DNA of 36,089 nucleotides from JAYPWI01 sp038135065. Lineage in GTDB: Bacteria; Actinomycetota; Acidimicrobiia; Acidimicrobiales; Poriferisodalaceae. The stretch spans positions 1-36,089 of the forward strand of contig JAYPWI010000033.1 of assembly GCA_038135065.1 (NCBI GenBank), in the 5' to 3' direction. A program made the position numbers and the translations under genes. This document shows, piece by piece, positions 15,088-23,707 of this stretch. Within the stretch, counting starts at the first letter, position 1; each line of letters begins with the position of its first letter. The notes beneath the pieces were generated by a model that was not told the DNA's origin, ran no database searches, and saw nothing but the letters and a program-made list of their open reading frames with translations.

Positions 15088-18000
15088 ATGACTGCTGATC
15101 AGCCCACCACCGACCTGACCATCGACTACCCGCCCGAGCTCCCCATCAGTGCCCGGCGCAACGACCTGCTCGAGGTCCTGGGCGGGCATCAGGTGGTCGT
15201 CGTGGCCGGCGAGACGGGCTCGGGCAAGTCGACCCAGCTCCCGAAGCTGTGTCTCGAGCTGGGGCGCGGCCGCAAGGGATGGATCGGCCACACCCAGCCG
15301 CGGCGCTTGGCGGCTCGCTCGATCGCCGAACGGGTTGCTTCCGAGCTCGGCGAGGAGATCGGGGGAACGGTCGGATACGCGGTCCGCTTCACCGACGAGG
15401 TAGGACCAAGCACTCGGGTGAAGCTGATGACCGACGGCATCCTCCTTGCTGAGATACGCCGCGACCCTCAGTTACGTCGCTACGACACCCTCATCGTCGA
15501 CGAGGCCCACGAGCGAAGCCTCAACATCGACTTCCTCCTGGGGTACGTCACCCGACTCCTCCCCCAACGACCCGACCTCAAGGTCATCATCACCTCGGCC
15601 ACCATCGACACCGAGCGATTCGCCGCCCACTTCGGCGGGGCGCCCATCGTGACGGTCAGCGGGCGTACCTATCCCGTCGACATCCGGTACAGCGACGACG
15701 CCGAGGAATCCACTGGCGCCGATCAGGCAACGGCGATCGGCCGAGCTGTCGAAGACCTCTTCACCGAACGAGACGGCGATGTCCTCGTCTTTTGCTCGGG
15801 GGAGCGGGAGATCCGCGACGCAGTCGAGGAGCTCGAGTCCCTGGGACTACCCGACACCGAGATCGTGCCACTCTTCGCTCGGCTCTCGGCAGCCGAGCAG
15901 CACCGAGTCTTCTCTTCCCATTCCGGTCGTCGGGTGGTCGTTGCGACCAACGTCGCTGAGACGTCGCTCACCGTTCCGGGCATCCGGTCGGTTGTCGACG
16001 TCGGAACGGCGCGGATCTCTCGTTACAACCGGCGCACCAAGGTGCAGCGGCTCCCCATCGAGCCGGTCTCACAGGCCTCGGCGAACCAACGAGCTGGTCG
16101 CTGCGGTCGACTGGGGCCCGGGGTGTGCGTGCGCCTCTACTCCGAGCTGGACTTCCTGGAACGCCCTGCGTTCACCGAACCCGAGATCCAGCGCACCAAC
16201 CTGGCCTCGGTCATCCTGCAGATGGCCTCGCTCGGAATCGGTGACGTTGCCTCGTTCCCCTTCATCGACCCCCCTGATCATCGTTCGATCGGGGACGGCA
16301 TCCGGGTGCTCGAGGAACTCGGTGCAGTCGATCCGGCCCAGGCCGGCACATCTCGGTGGCTGACCGCACTCGGTCGACGGCTTGCCCGGCTCCCGGTCGA
16401 TCCTCGCCTCGGGCGGATGATCCTGGCCGCCCACGACCTCGGCTGCCTTCCCGAGGTCCAGGTCATCGCCGCAGGTCTGTCGGTCATCGACCCCCGGGAG
16501 CGTCCGACCGGGTCCGAACAGGCTGCGGGCGATCTCCATTCCCGGTTCACGGTGCCGGGCAGCGACCTCATGACCATGCTGCGCCTCTGGGAACACCTTC
16601 GGGAGGCTCGCGCAACTTCGACGTCCTCACGCTTTCGCCGGCAATGCCGTGACGAGTTCATCAACTACCGCCGGGTGCGCGAATGGCAGGACGTACACAG
16701 CCAGTTACGACGGGTGTGCAACGAGATGGGTATGCGAACCCAGGGGCGCTCGGAACCCGATGCTGACGCGGTCCACAGGGCGGTGCTGACCGGCCTCTTG
16801 TCCCAGATCGGACACTGGGATCCCGAGCGACGGGACTACCGCGGGGCCCGAGGCTCGACCTTTGTGATCAACCGGCGATCTGCGCTGCACCGAGAACAAC
16901 CCCGCTGGGTCATGGCCGGCGAACTCGTCGAGACCAACCGCTTGTGGGCCGGACAGGCCGCCCGCATCGATCCCGGATGGCTGGAACCCGCTGCCCCGCA
17001 TCTGGTCCGTCGCTCGTACAGCGACCCGTGGTGGGACGGGGAGCAGGGCCGGGCCATGGTCGAGGAGCGGGTGACCCTCTACGGCCTTCCCATCGTCGAC
17101 CGGCGGACCGTGCCCCTGGACCGTTCTGATGCTCCCCTCGCCCGAAGCCTGTTCATCCGCCACGCCCTCATCGAAGGTGATTGGCACGGGCGTTACCCCT
17201 TTCGGCAACACAACGCAGCGATCGCCGGGCAGGTACTCGACGTCGAAGCCCGCACCAGGCGTCGCGATCTGATGGTGTCCGACGCCCAGCTCTTCGAGTT
17301 CTTCGACCAACGGCTCGGCACCGACGTGACCTCGGCCGGTCACTTCGCACGGTGGTGGCGGTCCGTGCGGCGGGACCACCGGCGGCTGCTGCACCTCGAG
17401 ATGAGCGATCTCACGACCGCCGACGATCTACCCGTCGACGGCGATGCCTTCCCGGATCACATCGTCATCGGAGATCTCGATATCGATGTCGACTACCGCT
17501 TCGAGCCCGGATCGGCTGGCGACGGGGTGACCTTTACCATCCCCCTCCAGGGAGCTCATCGAGTCAGCGCTTCGGTCTTCGAGTGGCTGGTGCCGGGGAT
17601 GCGACACGACCTCACTACAGCGCTGCTGCGCTCCCTTCCTCGGGCCGAACGTCGTCGGCTGAGTCCCATCGCCGACAGCGCCACACGTTTCATCGACGAA
17701 CTCCCAGCCCAGCCAGGTTCCCCAACCGAGGAACTCCGACGCTGGCTCGGCCGCGAACTTGGCGCACCGCTGGATGCTGACGCCATCGATCCGGCAGCCC
17801 TTCCCGCCCATCTCCGGCCGTTGTTTCGGCTGATCGACGCGTCGGGTGAGGAGATCGCGCTCGGATCCGACCTGACCGCGTTGACCGCCACTGCGCAGCG
17901 CGTGCTCCAGGACCGGATGACCGAGACCGACCACCCGCTGGAACAGGCCGACCTGGCGGACTTTCCAACAACGGACATCCCAGGCACCGTCCTTCTCGGA

Positions 18001-18786
18001 GGCGATCAGGGATTCCCTGCCCTCGTCGACGTCGACGGAAGGGTCGCCCTTCGCATTCTGGCCTCCCGGGAGGATCAAGAGCGTTCCATGTGGGGCGGCA
18101 CACGGCGCTTGCTCATCACCTCCCTCCCCTCGAGGGCCCGGGCCGTTCGACATCTGGTGGACAACGAACTGCGCTCTGCGCTCGCACGGCTCGAGCTCGG
18201 ATCAGCTGCAGCGTGGTACCACGACGTCGCCGATGGCGCTGTCGACCATCTCATGGAACAGCACGGGGGTCCGTCGTGGACGGTCGAGGGGTACCGCACG
18301 CTCCGGCGATCGGTCGCCGAGACGTTTGCCGACACGGTGACCTCGGTAGCGATTGCGTCCCGGGCCATCACGATCCACGCTGCCGCCCTCGAAGGCCGGG
18401 CGGCTTCGCTGGGGACTGCCTCCACCCAGGCCCTGCGCTCCGACGTGGAAGAGCACCTCAGCCGCCTGGTGTACCCCGGATGGGTCACCGCGGTTGGCCT
18501 CCGACGTCTGGCCGACATCGCCCGTTACCTGAGGGGCATCGATCATCGTCTCGATGTCGCCCCACACGCCACCGAGCGGGACCGCCGTTCGCTCCATCTG
18601 ATCCGGAGGCTCGAAGACGAGCACGCACGTCTCCACCGTGCGCTCGGCGATCGGAGTGATCTCGCTGAGGTGGGTTGGATGCTGCAGGAACTCAGGGTGA
18701 ACCTCTTCGCCCAACCCGTCGGGGCCCGCACCCCGATCAGCGAAAAGCGGGTGCGTGCTGCACTCGCTGCCGCACTCGGGCATTGA
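15088..18786 (+). CDS. hrpA: ATP-dependent RNA helicase HrpA (DEAH box)
   Basis: 1232 residues, close to the roughly 1300 of other HrpA proteins. Walker A GETGSGKST is at 41-49 and the DEAH box at 138-141 (DEAHERS). Motif III SATIDTERFAAHF, the helicase C motifs VFCSGEREI and NVAETSLTVPGI, and motif VI NQRAGRCGR follow, then the winged-helix/ratchet and OB-like region (LTALGRRLARLPVDPRLGRM) and the long C-terminal DUF3418-type part. HrpA unwinds RNA and in E. coli helps clear stalled ribosomes; the role here is inferred by family. No strong ribosome binding site and no clean -10 box are seen before ATG 15088. It is followed by the SDR gene with its own promoter. Confidence 0.93.
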   Translation: MTADQPTTDLTIDYPPELPISARRNDLLEVLGGHQVVVVAGETGSGKSTQLPKLCLELGRGRKGWIGHTQPRRLAARSIAERVASELGEEIGGTVGYAVRFTDEVGPSTRVKLMTDGILLAEIRRDPQLRRYDTLIVDEAHERSLNIDFLLGYVTRLLPQRPDLKVIITSATIDTERFAAHFGGAPIVTVSGRTYPVDIRYSDDAEESTGADQATAIGRAVEDLFTERDGDVLVFCSGEREIRDAVEELESLGLPDTEIVPLFARLSAAEQHRVFSSHSGRRVVVATNVAETSLTVPGIRSVVDVGTARISRYNRRTKVQRLPIEPVSQASANQRAGRCGRLGPGVCVRLYSELDFLERPAFTEPEIQRTNLASVILQMASLGIGDVASFPFIDPPDHRSIGDGIRVLEELGAVDPAQAGTSRWLTALGRRLARLPVDPRLGRMILAAHDLGCLPEVQVIAAGLSVIDPRERPTGSEQAAGDLHSRFTVPGSDLMTMLRLWEHLREARATSTSSRFRRQCRDEFINYRRVREWQDVHSQLRRVCNEMGMRTQGRSEPDADAVHRAVLTGLLSQIGHWDPERRDYRGARGSTFVINRRSALHREQPRWVMAGELVETNRLWAGQAARIDPGWLEPAAPHLVRRSYSDPWWDGEQGRAMVEERVTLYGLPIVDRRTVPLDRSDAPLARSLFIRHALIEGDWHGRYPFRQHNAAIAGQVLDVEARTRRRDLMVSDAQLFEFFDQRLGTDVTSAGHFARWWRSVRRDHRRLLHLEMSDLTTADDLPVDGDAFPDHIVIGDLDIDVDYRFEPGSAGDGVTFTIPLQGAHRVSASVFEWLVPGMRHDLTTALLRSLPRAERRRLSPIADSATRFIDELPAQPGSPTEELRRWLGRELGAPLDADAIDPAALPAHLRPLFRLIDASGEEIALGSDLTALTATAQRVLQDRMTETDHPLEQADLADFPTTDIPGTVLLGGDQGFPALVDVDGRVALRILASREDQERSMWGGTRRLLITSLPSRARAVRHLVDNELRSALARLELGSAAAWYHDVADGAVDHLMEQHGGPSWTVEGYRTLRRSVAETFADTVTSVAIASRAITIHAAALEGRAASLGTASTQALRSDVEEHLSRLVYPGWVTAVGLRRLADIARYLRGIDHRLDVAPHATERDRRSLHLIRRLEDEHARLHRALGDRSDLAEVGWMLQELRVNLFAQPVGARTPISEKRVRAALAAALGH

Positions 18787-18829
18787 CCCTGCAGCCACGA
18801 GAGCGGCGTCGTGCTGCACAGACCTCGTC

Positions 18830-18835
18830 TACGGT
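18830..18835 (+). promoter_or_regulatory. -10 box (TACGGT) for the SDR gene
   Basis: TACGGT is followed by 6 nt (TGCCCC) and ATG 18842. No ribosome binding site; leaderless start expected. Confidence 0.5.
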
Positions 18836-18841
18836 TGCCCC

Positions 18842-19624
18842 ATGCACATCAGTGAGTTGTTCGATGTCAGCGGCAAGGTCGCGATCGTGACCGGTGGTTC
18901 GCGCGGCATCGGGTTCATGATCGCCCAGGGTCTCGTGGAGAACGGCGTCCGGGTCTACATCACGGCCCGGAAGGCCGACGCGTGCGACGATGCAGCTACC
19001 AGGCTGTCGGAACACGGCACCTGCGTGAGCATTCCAGCCGACCTCAGCACCGACGAGGGCCTGGCCTCATTCGTCGAGCAATTCACCGACCACGAGGATC
19101 ACCTCGACATCCTGGTCAACAACGCCGGCGCTGCTTGGGGTGCGCCCATCGGCGACTTTCCCCCCGCAGGTTTCGACAAGGTGCTCAATGTCAACGTCCG
19201 GGCACCCTTCATGCTCACGCAGGCCTTGCTCCCTCAGCTGAAGGCCTCGGCAGACCCTGATGACCCGGCCAGGGTGATCATGATCGGCTCGATCGACGGC
19301 ATCAAGGTGCCCTTCGGCGACAACTACTCGTACTCGGCATCCAAGGCCGGTATCCACATGCTCGCCCGTCACATGGCCCATCACCTGGTGAAGGACAACA
19401 TCACCGTCAACTCGATCGCTCCCGGACCGTTCGAGTCGAAGATGATGAGCTACATGCTCGACGATCCCAAGCGTCGGGCAACCGTCGTGGCCAGCACGCC
19501 GCGGGGCCGGATCGGGAGCCCAGAGGACATGGCAGGGGCGACGCTGTTCCTGGCCAGCCGGGCCGGAGCCTGGCTGACCGGCATCGTCCTGCCGGTCGAC
19601 GGGGGGATCTCGACCCATGGCTGA
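18842..19624 (+). CDS. Short-chain dehydrogenase/reductase (SDR)
   Basis: 260 residues, classical SDR size. The cofactor motif TGGSRGIG is at 17-24. Then come PADLS, NNAG (LVNNAGAAWG), the catalytic Ser in MIGSIDGI, and YSASKAG with the Tyr-Lys pair; INSIAPGP-like NSIAPGPFESKM and the C-terminal GIVLPVDGG are also present. Arg21 in the glycine motif and ARKAD after strand 2 suggest NADP preference. Family members are mostly quinone/acyl-carrier or steroid/alcohol oxidoreductases. It overlaps the FMN reductase gene by 8 nt, so the two are translationally coupled, suggesting linked redox work. Confidence 0.9.
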   Translation: MHISELFDVSGKVAIVTGGSRGIGFMIAQGLVENGVRVYITARKADACDDAATRLSEHGTCVSIPADLSTDEGLASFVEQFTDHEDHLDILVNNAGAAWGAPIGDFPPAGFDKVLNVNVRAPFMLTQALLPQLKASADPDDPARVIMIGSIDGIKVPFGDNYSYSASKAGIHMLARHMAHHLVKDNITVNSIAPGPFESKMMSYMLDDPKRRATVVASTPRGRIGSPEDMAGATLFLASRAGAWLTGIVLPVDGGISTHG

Positions 19625-20162
19625 CCGACACCTCGTGGTGCTCAGCGGTTCGCTCCGCAAGCAGTCGGTCAACACGGTGGTCGCCCGCGCACTTCTCGCA
19701 CAGCTCCCCTCGGGCTTCACAGGCCAACTGATCGATCTACGGCCCCTCCCGATGTTCGATCAAGACCTCGAACATGCCGGGGACCCGCCAGCCGTGACCG
19801 GGCTCAAGCAGGCAGTGCTCGACGCCCAGGGCATCATCATGGTCACCCCGGAGTACAACGTCGGCGTGCCCGCAGTCGCCAAGAACGCCGTGGACTGGCT
19901 GAGCAGGCCGTACGGCAACGGCCCCATCACCGGCCGTGCAGCGGGGATCATCAGCGCATCGCCGGGCAGCCGGGGCGGTATCGGTGCCAGAGCCCACCTT
20001 GCGGACAGCCTAGGGGTGCTCACCGAACATCTCTTCGGCGACACCCTGGGACTGGCCCGGGTCGGGGACGACATCGAGGACGGCCAACTCGGTGGAGCCT
20101 CCCTCGACAACCTCGTCGCATGGCTTCAGCGGTTCTGCGCCCATACCTCTGCCACGACCTGA
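19617..20162 (+). CDS. NADPH-dependent FMN reductase
   Basis: 181 residues with the flavodoxin-like fold. The FMN phosphate loop is SGSLRKQSVN, near the N-terminus. The PEYNVGVPAVAKNAVDWLSRP segment is the classic flavin-ring and dimer motif, and the later glycine-rich SPGSRGGIGAR is also conserved. Such enzymes reduce FMN or quinones/azo dyes with NADPH and can feed reduced flavin to monooxygenases. It starts inside the end of the SDR gene (8-nt overlap). Whether it serves the BVMO or luciferase-like enzymes elsewhere in this window is not shown by the sequence. Confidence 0.88.
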   Translation: MADRHLVVLSGSLRKQSVNTVVARALLAQLPSGFTGQLIDLRPLPMFDQDLEHAGDPPAVTGLKQAVLDAQGIIMVTPEYNVGVPAVAKNAVDWLSRPYGNGPITGRAAGIISASPGSRGGIGARAHLADSLGVLTEHLFGDTLGLARVGDDIEDGQLGGASLDNLVAWLQRFCAHTSATT

Positions 20163-20203
20163 ACGTGACACCGGTAAGTGTGGGCCGAGCCTGAGCCCGT
20201 TGC

Positions 20204-20209
20204 TACGCT
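20204..20209 (+). promoter_or_regulatory. -10 box (TACGCT) for the Ala/Pro-rich repeat protein gene
   Basis: TGC-TACGCT has the extended -10 TGn feature and lies 7 nt before ATG 20217. This supports ATG 20217 over the longer frame from GTG 20178. Confidence 0.5.
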
Positions 20210-20216
20210 TCGGGAC

Positions 20217-21071
20217 ATGGCGGCATCCCCCACCACACAGTTCAAGCGCGGCACTCGGGTCGTCCTCACCGACGATCTGCCTGGAGTACCCGAAGGCACC
20301 GAAGGAAAGGTGGGACGGGCCGTCGGGTTTTCTCTGGTGCGGTACCGGGTCGACTTCGACAACAAGGTGCAACTGATGTCGGTTGCCGCCTCGAAGTTGG
20401 TGCCGGTCAAGGACTGGGACACCTTCCGGGCAGATCGGGAAGCGCGCCTCGCAGCTGAAGAAGCCGCCCGGGTTGCGCGAGCAGCCGCTCCCCCGGCAGC
20501 CGCAACGGACAACGCGGCATCCGCCGACGAGGGAGCCGCCGATCCACGTCTGGCCGCCCTGATGGCGAAGTCCAAGGCGGCGAAGGCGGCAAAGGGCATC
20601 GCAGACGACGAACCCTCGGCGGCGGCACCAGCCGCGGCCGCCCCTGCTCCCGCCGCCGACAGTGGCGGCGACATCGATCCTCGTCTGGCTGCCCTCACCG
20701 CAAAGTCCAAGGCCGCGAAGGCAGCGCTGGGTGTCACGGACGACGAGCCCGCAGCGGCTGCGCCTGCTCCTGCCGCCCCTGCACCTGCTCCTGCCGCCGA
20801 CAGTGGCGGCGACGTCGATCCTCGTCTGGCTGCCCTCACCGCAAAGTCACGAGCCGCTCGCCAAGCCGCCGGGGTCGACGTCGATGCCGAGGCACCGGAG
20901 GCCGCCCCTGCGGCGCAACCGGGAGCTGCGGCACCCGCGCCAGCACCTGCGCCTGCAGCACCCGAGGCTGCCGACCCCGGGCCGTCCCTCCCCGACGGCT
21001 ATTTCCCTGCCGACAACCGGGTTGCCGACCTGCTCGGAAGGGTCGCGTCGGGCGAGGTCGGTCAGCCCTGA
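20217..21071 (+). CDS. Ala/Pro-rich protein with SH3-like N-terminus and repeated DPRLAALTAKSKAAK modules
   Basis: 284 residues from ATG 20217. Residues 1-65 form a small beta-barrel-like domain (FKRGTRVVLTDDLPGVPEGTEGKVGR...YRVDFDN...LVPVKDW), similar in pattern to SH3/KOW-like domains. A charged helix follows (DTFRADREARLAAEEAARVAR). Then three copies of DPRLAALxAKSxAAxxAxG, each followed by an Ala/Pro-rich linker (PAAAAPAPAA...), and a conserved-looking tail (LPDGYFPADNRVADLLGRV). No known function; no signal peptide, so probably cytoplasmic. The lysine-rich helices separated by flexible linkers could bind nucleic acid or acidic partners, an inference. It overlaps the convergent dimethylformamidase-like gene by 10 bp. 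Confidence 0.65.
   Translation: MAASPTTQFKRGTRVVLTDDLPGVPEGTEGKVGRAVGFSLVRYRVDFDNKVQLMSVAASKLVPVKDWDTFRADREARLAAEEAARVARAAAPPAAATDNAASADEGAADPRLAALMAKSKAAKAAKGIADDEPSAAAPAAAAPAPAADSGGDIDPRLAALTAKSKAAKAALGVTDDEPAAAAPAPAAPAPAPAADSGGDVDPRLAALTAKSRAARQAAGVDVDAEAPEAAPAAQPGAAAPAPAPAPAAPEAADPGPSLPDGYFPADNRVADLLGRVASGEVGQP
20644..20707 (+). repeat. 64-bp intragenic direct repeat, copy 1
   Basis: This copy and 20785-20848 differ at only 2 of 64 bases, including silent positions, with a period of 141 bp (47 codons). A third, more diverged copy lies near 20535-20590. Near-identity at the DNA level points to a recent duplication or gene conversion. Confidence 0.8.
20785..20848 (+). repeat. 64-bp intragenic direct repeat, copy 2
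   Basis: Second copy of the unit at 20644-20707, in the same reading frame. It codes for the DSGGDxDPRLAALTAKS module. Confidence 0.8.
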
Positions 21072-23236
21072 GCGTTCCCCTGCGGGGGTTCGAAGGGTTC
21101 AGGGTCGGCGAAGCGCCGCAACACATTGGTGGTGATGACAGCGACATCGTTGTCGTAGCCATTACGGGCCAGGGCCCCGAACCACGAGATGGAGCCGACG
21201 CTGAAGACGGCACCACCAGCTGGGGTCTCGTAGAACACCATGTCGGCCCGCACCAGCGGATCGGGGTCAGGGACCGCGACCGACCCTTCGAACTCTTCCT
21301 TGGTGCGCAACATGTCGGGACTGAACTCGGTCGCCGATGCAAGCACCACGGCGTGCTCGGGAGAGCCAAGGGTGGGGTCCCACCGGTCGACCTCCTGGCC
21401 GGCTGCCCCGCCGCCCAGGCCTGACGTACCGATCAGCTCGTCGGGGACACCGTCGAGAATCCACGCCGCCCTCGATGCGAGCGCGTCGGGGCTCCGCCGG
21501 TAGTGCGTGGCCCGCTCGAAGCCCTGCGCCGCAAAGCCCACCCCCACCAACTCGTTGGGGGCTCGGCCGTTTCGCCGCCACAGGCCCCCGTACTCGCCGC
21601 CCCAGGCGTGGTAGTTCTCCCCCGGTTCGGTCTGCCAGTTCCGCACCCCGTCCTCGGCCCGGCGCAGCTCGATGGCCCCCGGCCAGGCATCGCTGAAGGC
21701 GACCCGCCAATAGAAGCCGTTGCCGCCCAAGTACATGAGGCGACCACCGTTGCGTTGCCATTCTTCGAGGGCGTCGAGCATGGCCGTCGACCAGTACTCG
21801 GGGTGGCTGCCCGTGACGATGACCCGATAGGGAGCAAGGGCTGCGACGCCCTCAACATGGACGTCCTCGTCGGCGATCACATCGTGACCGACGCCCGTCT
21901 GCTCGAGGTAGGCATTGATGTCGGTGTCGGGGGTGAAGTTCCACCCGTCGGCCCCGGGGCGCAACTGCAACACGGGTCGCAGACGAGAGCTGAACATGAC
22001 CCCCGACCCATCAGGATGCTTCTCGTAGTGGCTGCGCCCCAGCTCGGGGTGCGTCCGCACATACTCGTGCTCGGGCCGCAGCCGCGCGCGGGCGCTCATG
22101 AAATCGGCGCCCTCGAACAGCATCCGGTGATTGGCGTAGGCCATATAGGTACAGGACGACATCAACAAGGCGACATCGGCGGTCGCCTGGCCCTCCCCGG
22201 GTCGGACGAAGAACGGAACCCGGTCCTGCCCGGCCGGGCCGGACACCCTGATGGCGTAGATGCCGCTGGGCAGGTCAGAGGGAAGGTGGGACGTGAAGGT
22301 TGACGACCACCCTGCGTCGTACAGGTCGTCATGATGGAAATGGACGGCATCCCACTGCTGGGGCGCGTCGGTCCACCGCTGGTGGGTACCGTCCCAGCGC
22401 GGCCCAGGCACTGCCCTGGTGGGCAACTGGTGCAAGACCAGGGAACGATCACCCTCGGCCGGGGGCACCACGGCCCCGTCCATGTCCCGCCACAGCTCCC
22501 ATGACAACGCTCGCCCGTCGACCGTGAGGCTGGGCGCCGCCACCCTCCCGTCGAAGCGCCCACCATCAGCAGCACCCCCCAACCACAGCGTCGAGAGCCG
22601 GCGGGTTCCCGACGGGAGCGGGCACACGCCCGACCGATCACCCGACCCCATCAGATCACGGCCCGGTGAGCGGGTGTCCAGAGCACGCAACGACCAGCGG
22701 GCCTCACCGGCAGCGAGGTCGAGACGGACATCGAGTCGGTACCAGCGGCGCAGGGCCAACGGTCGCTCATCGATCGATGCCCCGTCGGGGCTGGCGACCC
22801 TCAGCCGCCCAGCGAGGGTGCTGACAGTCAGCAAGGAGATCGGTCGATCCGATCCCGTGTCAGTGCCCTCGGTCACCACGTTGGCGACCACACCGTCACG
22901 GTCGAGGAGCGTGAAGCGCACGTCGAGGCTGAGACGGAGTTCGACCCCGGCCCTCAAGCCGCCGAGATCAGCGGTGGCGTACGAGCCGGGAACCAGAGCT
23001 CGGGTATCGAGGTCGACCTGGCGAGGGAACGACGAGGTCACCGCGGTCTCGCTGAAACCGGGGCCCGTTCGCGTCGGGTCGCCGCAATGGAGTCGAACCA
23101 GGTCCACCTCGACGGGGCCCGGCTGGTGGCTGGCCCCGAAATAGGTGATGGCTTCCCCGGCCCGCAGCGACAAGGGCTCGCAGTACCCGGTGATCTGCTT
23201 GCCCTGGTCCGGTTCGTCGGACACCGAGCGGGTCAA
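21062..23236 (-). CDS. N,N-dimethylformamidase large-subunit-like protein
   Basis: 724 residues, close to the DmfA2 beta subunit of dimethylformamidase. The N-terminal third is a beta-rich jelly-roll/lectin-like region (GVELRLSLDVRFTLLD...ARWSLRALD). The C-terminal part carries the DmfA2 pattern: LMSSCTYMAYANHRM, SHYEKHPDGSG, YWRVAF, and IVTGSHPEYWS. Dimethylformamidase uses one iron held by two Tyr and one Glu. Candidates here are Tyr364 or Tyr367, Tyr404 and Glu480 (in HPEYW), with spacing close to the Paracoccus enzyme. An amide-hydrolase activity is an inference; no small alpha-subunit gene is seen beside it. TTG 23236 overlaps the rhodanese stop (TTGA); GTG 23224 is an alternative start. 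Confidence 0.72.
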   Translation of the reverse strand: MTRSVSDEPDQGKQITGYCEPLSLRAGEAITYFGASHQPGPVEVDLVRLHCGDPTRTGPGFSETAVTSSFPRQVDLDTRALVPGSYATADLGGLRAGVELRLSLDVRFTLLDRDGVVANVVTEGTDTGSDRPISLLTVSTLAGRLRVASPDGASIDERPLALRRWYRLDVRLDLAAGEARWSLRALDTRSPGRDLMGSGDRSGVCPLPSGTRRLSTLWLGGAADGGRFDGRVAAPSLTVDGRALSWELWRDMDGAVVPPAEGDRSLVLHQLPTRAVPGPRWDGTHQRWTDAPQQWDAVHFHHDDLYDAGWSSTFTSHLPSDLPSGIYAIRVSGPAGQDRVPFFVRPGEGQATADVALLMSSCTYMAYANHRMLFEGADFMSARARLRPEHEYVRTHPELGRSHYEKHPDGSGVMFSSRLRPVLQLRPGADGWNFTPDTDINAYLEQTGVGHDVIADEDVHVEGVAALAPYRVIVTGSHPEYWSTAMLDALEEWQRNGGRLMYLGGNGFYWRVAFSDAWPGAIELRRAEDGVRNWQTEPGENYHAWGGEYGGLWRRNGRAPNELVGVGFAAQGFERATHYRRSPDALASRAAWILDGVPDELIGTSGLGGGAAGQEVDRWDPTLGSPEHAVVLASATEFSPDMLRTKEEFEGSVAVPDPDPLVRADMVFYETPAGGAVFSVGSISWFGALARNGYDNDVAVITTNVLRRFADPEPFEPPQGNAQG

Positions 23237-23646
23237 CGCTTCTGCTTGGACTTGTAGGTGTCGTAATCCTCGATCGGCATACCGTCCTGCTTCCAGCCAC
23301 CGAAGCCCGTCTCGATGTGGCTGACCTGCTCCACCCCCATGTCAGCCAGCAGCTTGGTGGACAGGGCCGACCGCAGCCCCCCTGCGCAGCAGAGAATGAA
23401 CTCACGCTCTTCCTGGAACACGTCACGGGTGTAGGGCGAATCAGGGGAAACCCAGAACTCGAGCATGTCACGAGGCACGTGCATCGCCCCCGGTATGGCC
23501 CCGTCACGCTGCACCTCCCGAACATCTCTGATGTCCACGATCAGCGCACCCTGCTCGTCGACCCGCCGCTGGGCCTCCTCGGGGGAAAGGTTCTCGATGA
23601 CTTCCTTGGCTGCGGCGACCATCTCCTTCACGGACCTGACTGCCAT
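23233..23646 (-). CDS. Rhodanese-domain sulfurtransferase
   Basis: 137 residues from ATG 23646, set by AAAGGAG 5 nt upstream; the much longer open frame upstream overlaps the CoA-transferase gene and is not used. After a helical N-terminus (SVKEMVAAAKEVIENLSPEEAQRRVDE, in parts) comes a single rhodanese domain: ALIVDIRDVREVQRDGAIPGAMHVPRDMLEF and the active loop CCAGGLRS, where Cys87 is the likely catalytic residue (C-x4-R). GFGGWKQDGMPI is the usual C-terminal motif. It would carry a persulfide on Cys87. The stop overlaps the start of the dimethylformamidase-like gene, so the two are coupled. Confidence 0.88.
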   Translation of the reverse strand: MAVRSVKEMVAAAKEVIENLSPEEAQRRVDEQGALIVDIRDVREVQRDGAIPGAMHVPRDMLEFWVSPDSPYTRDVFQEEREFILCCAGGLRSALSTKLLADMGVEQVSHIETGFGGWKQDGMPIEDYDTYKSKQKR

Positions 23647-23707
23647 CCCTGCTCCTTTGACCGGTCGACATCGCATCGTCGACCCGCCGATCATGCCAGA
23701 CCGGCCC

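Noticed and set aside
20535..20848. Direct repeats as a possible CRISPR array
   Set aside because: The repeats are in frame inside a coding region, of unequal similarity, with protein-coding linkers rather than unique spacers.
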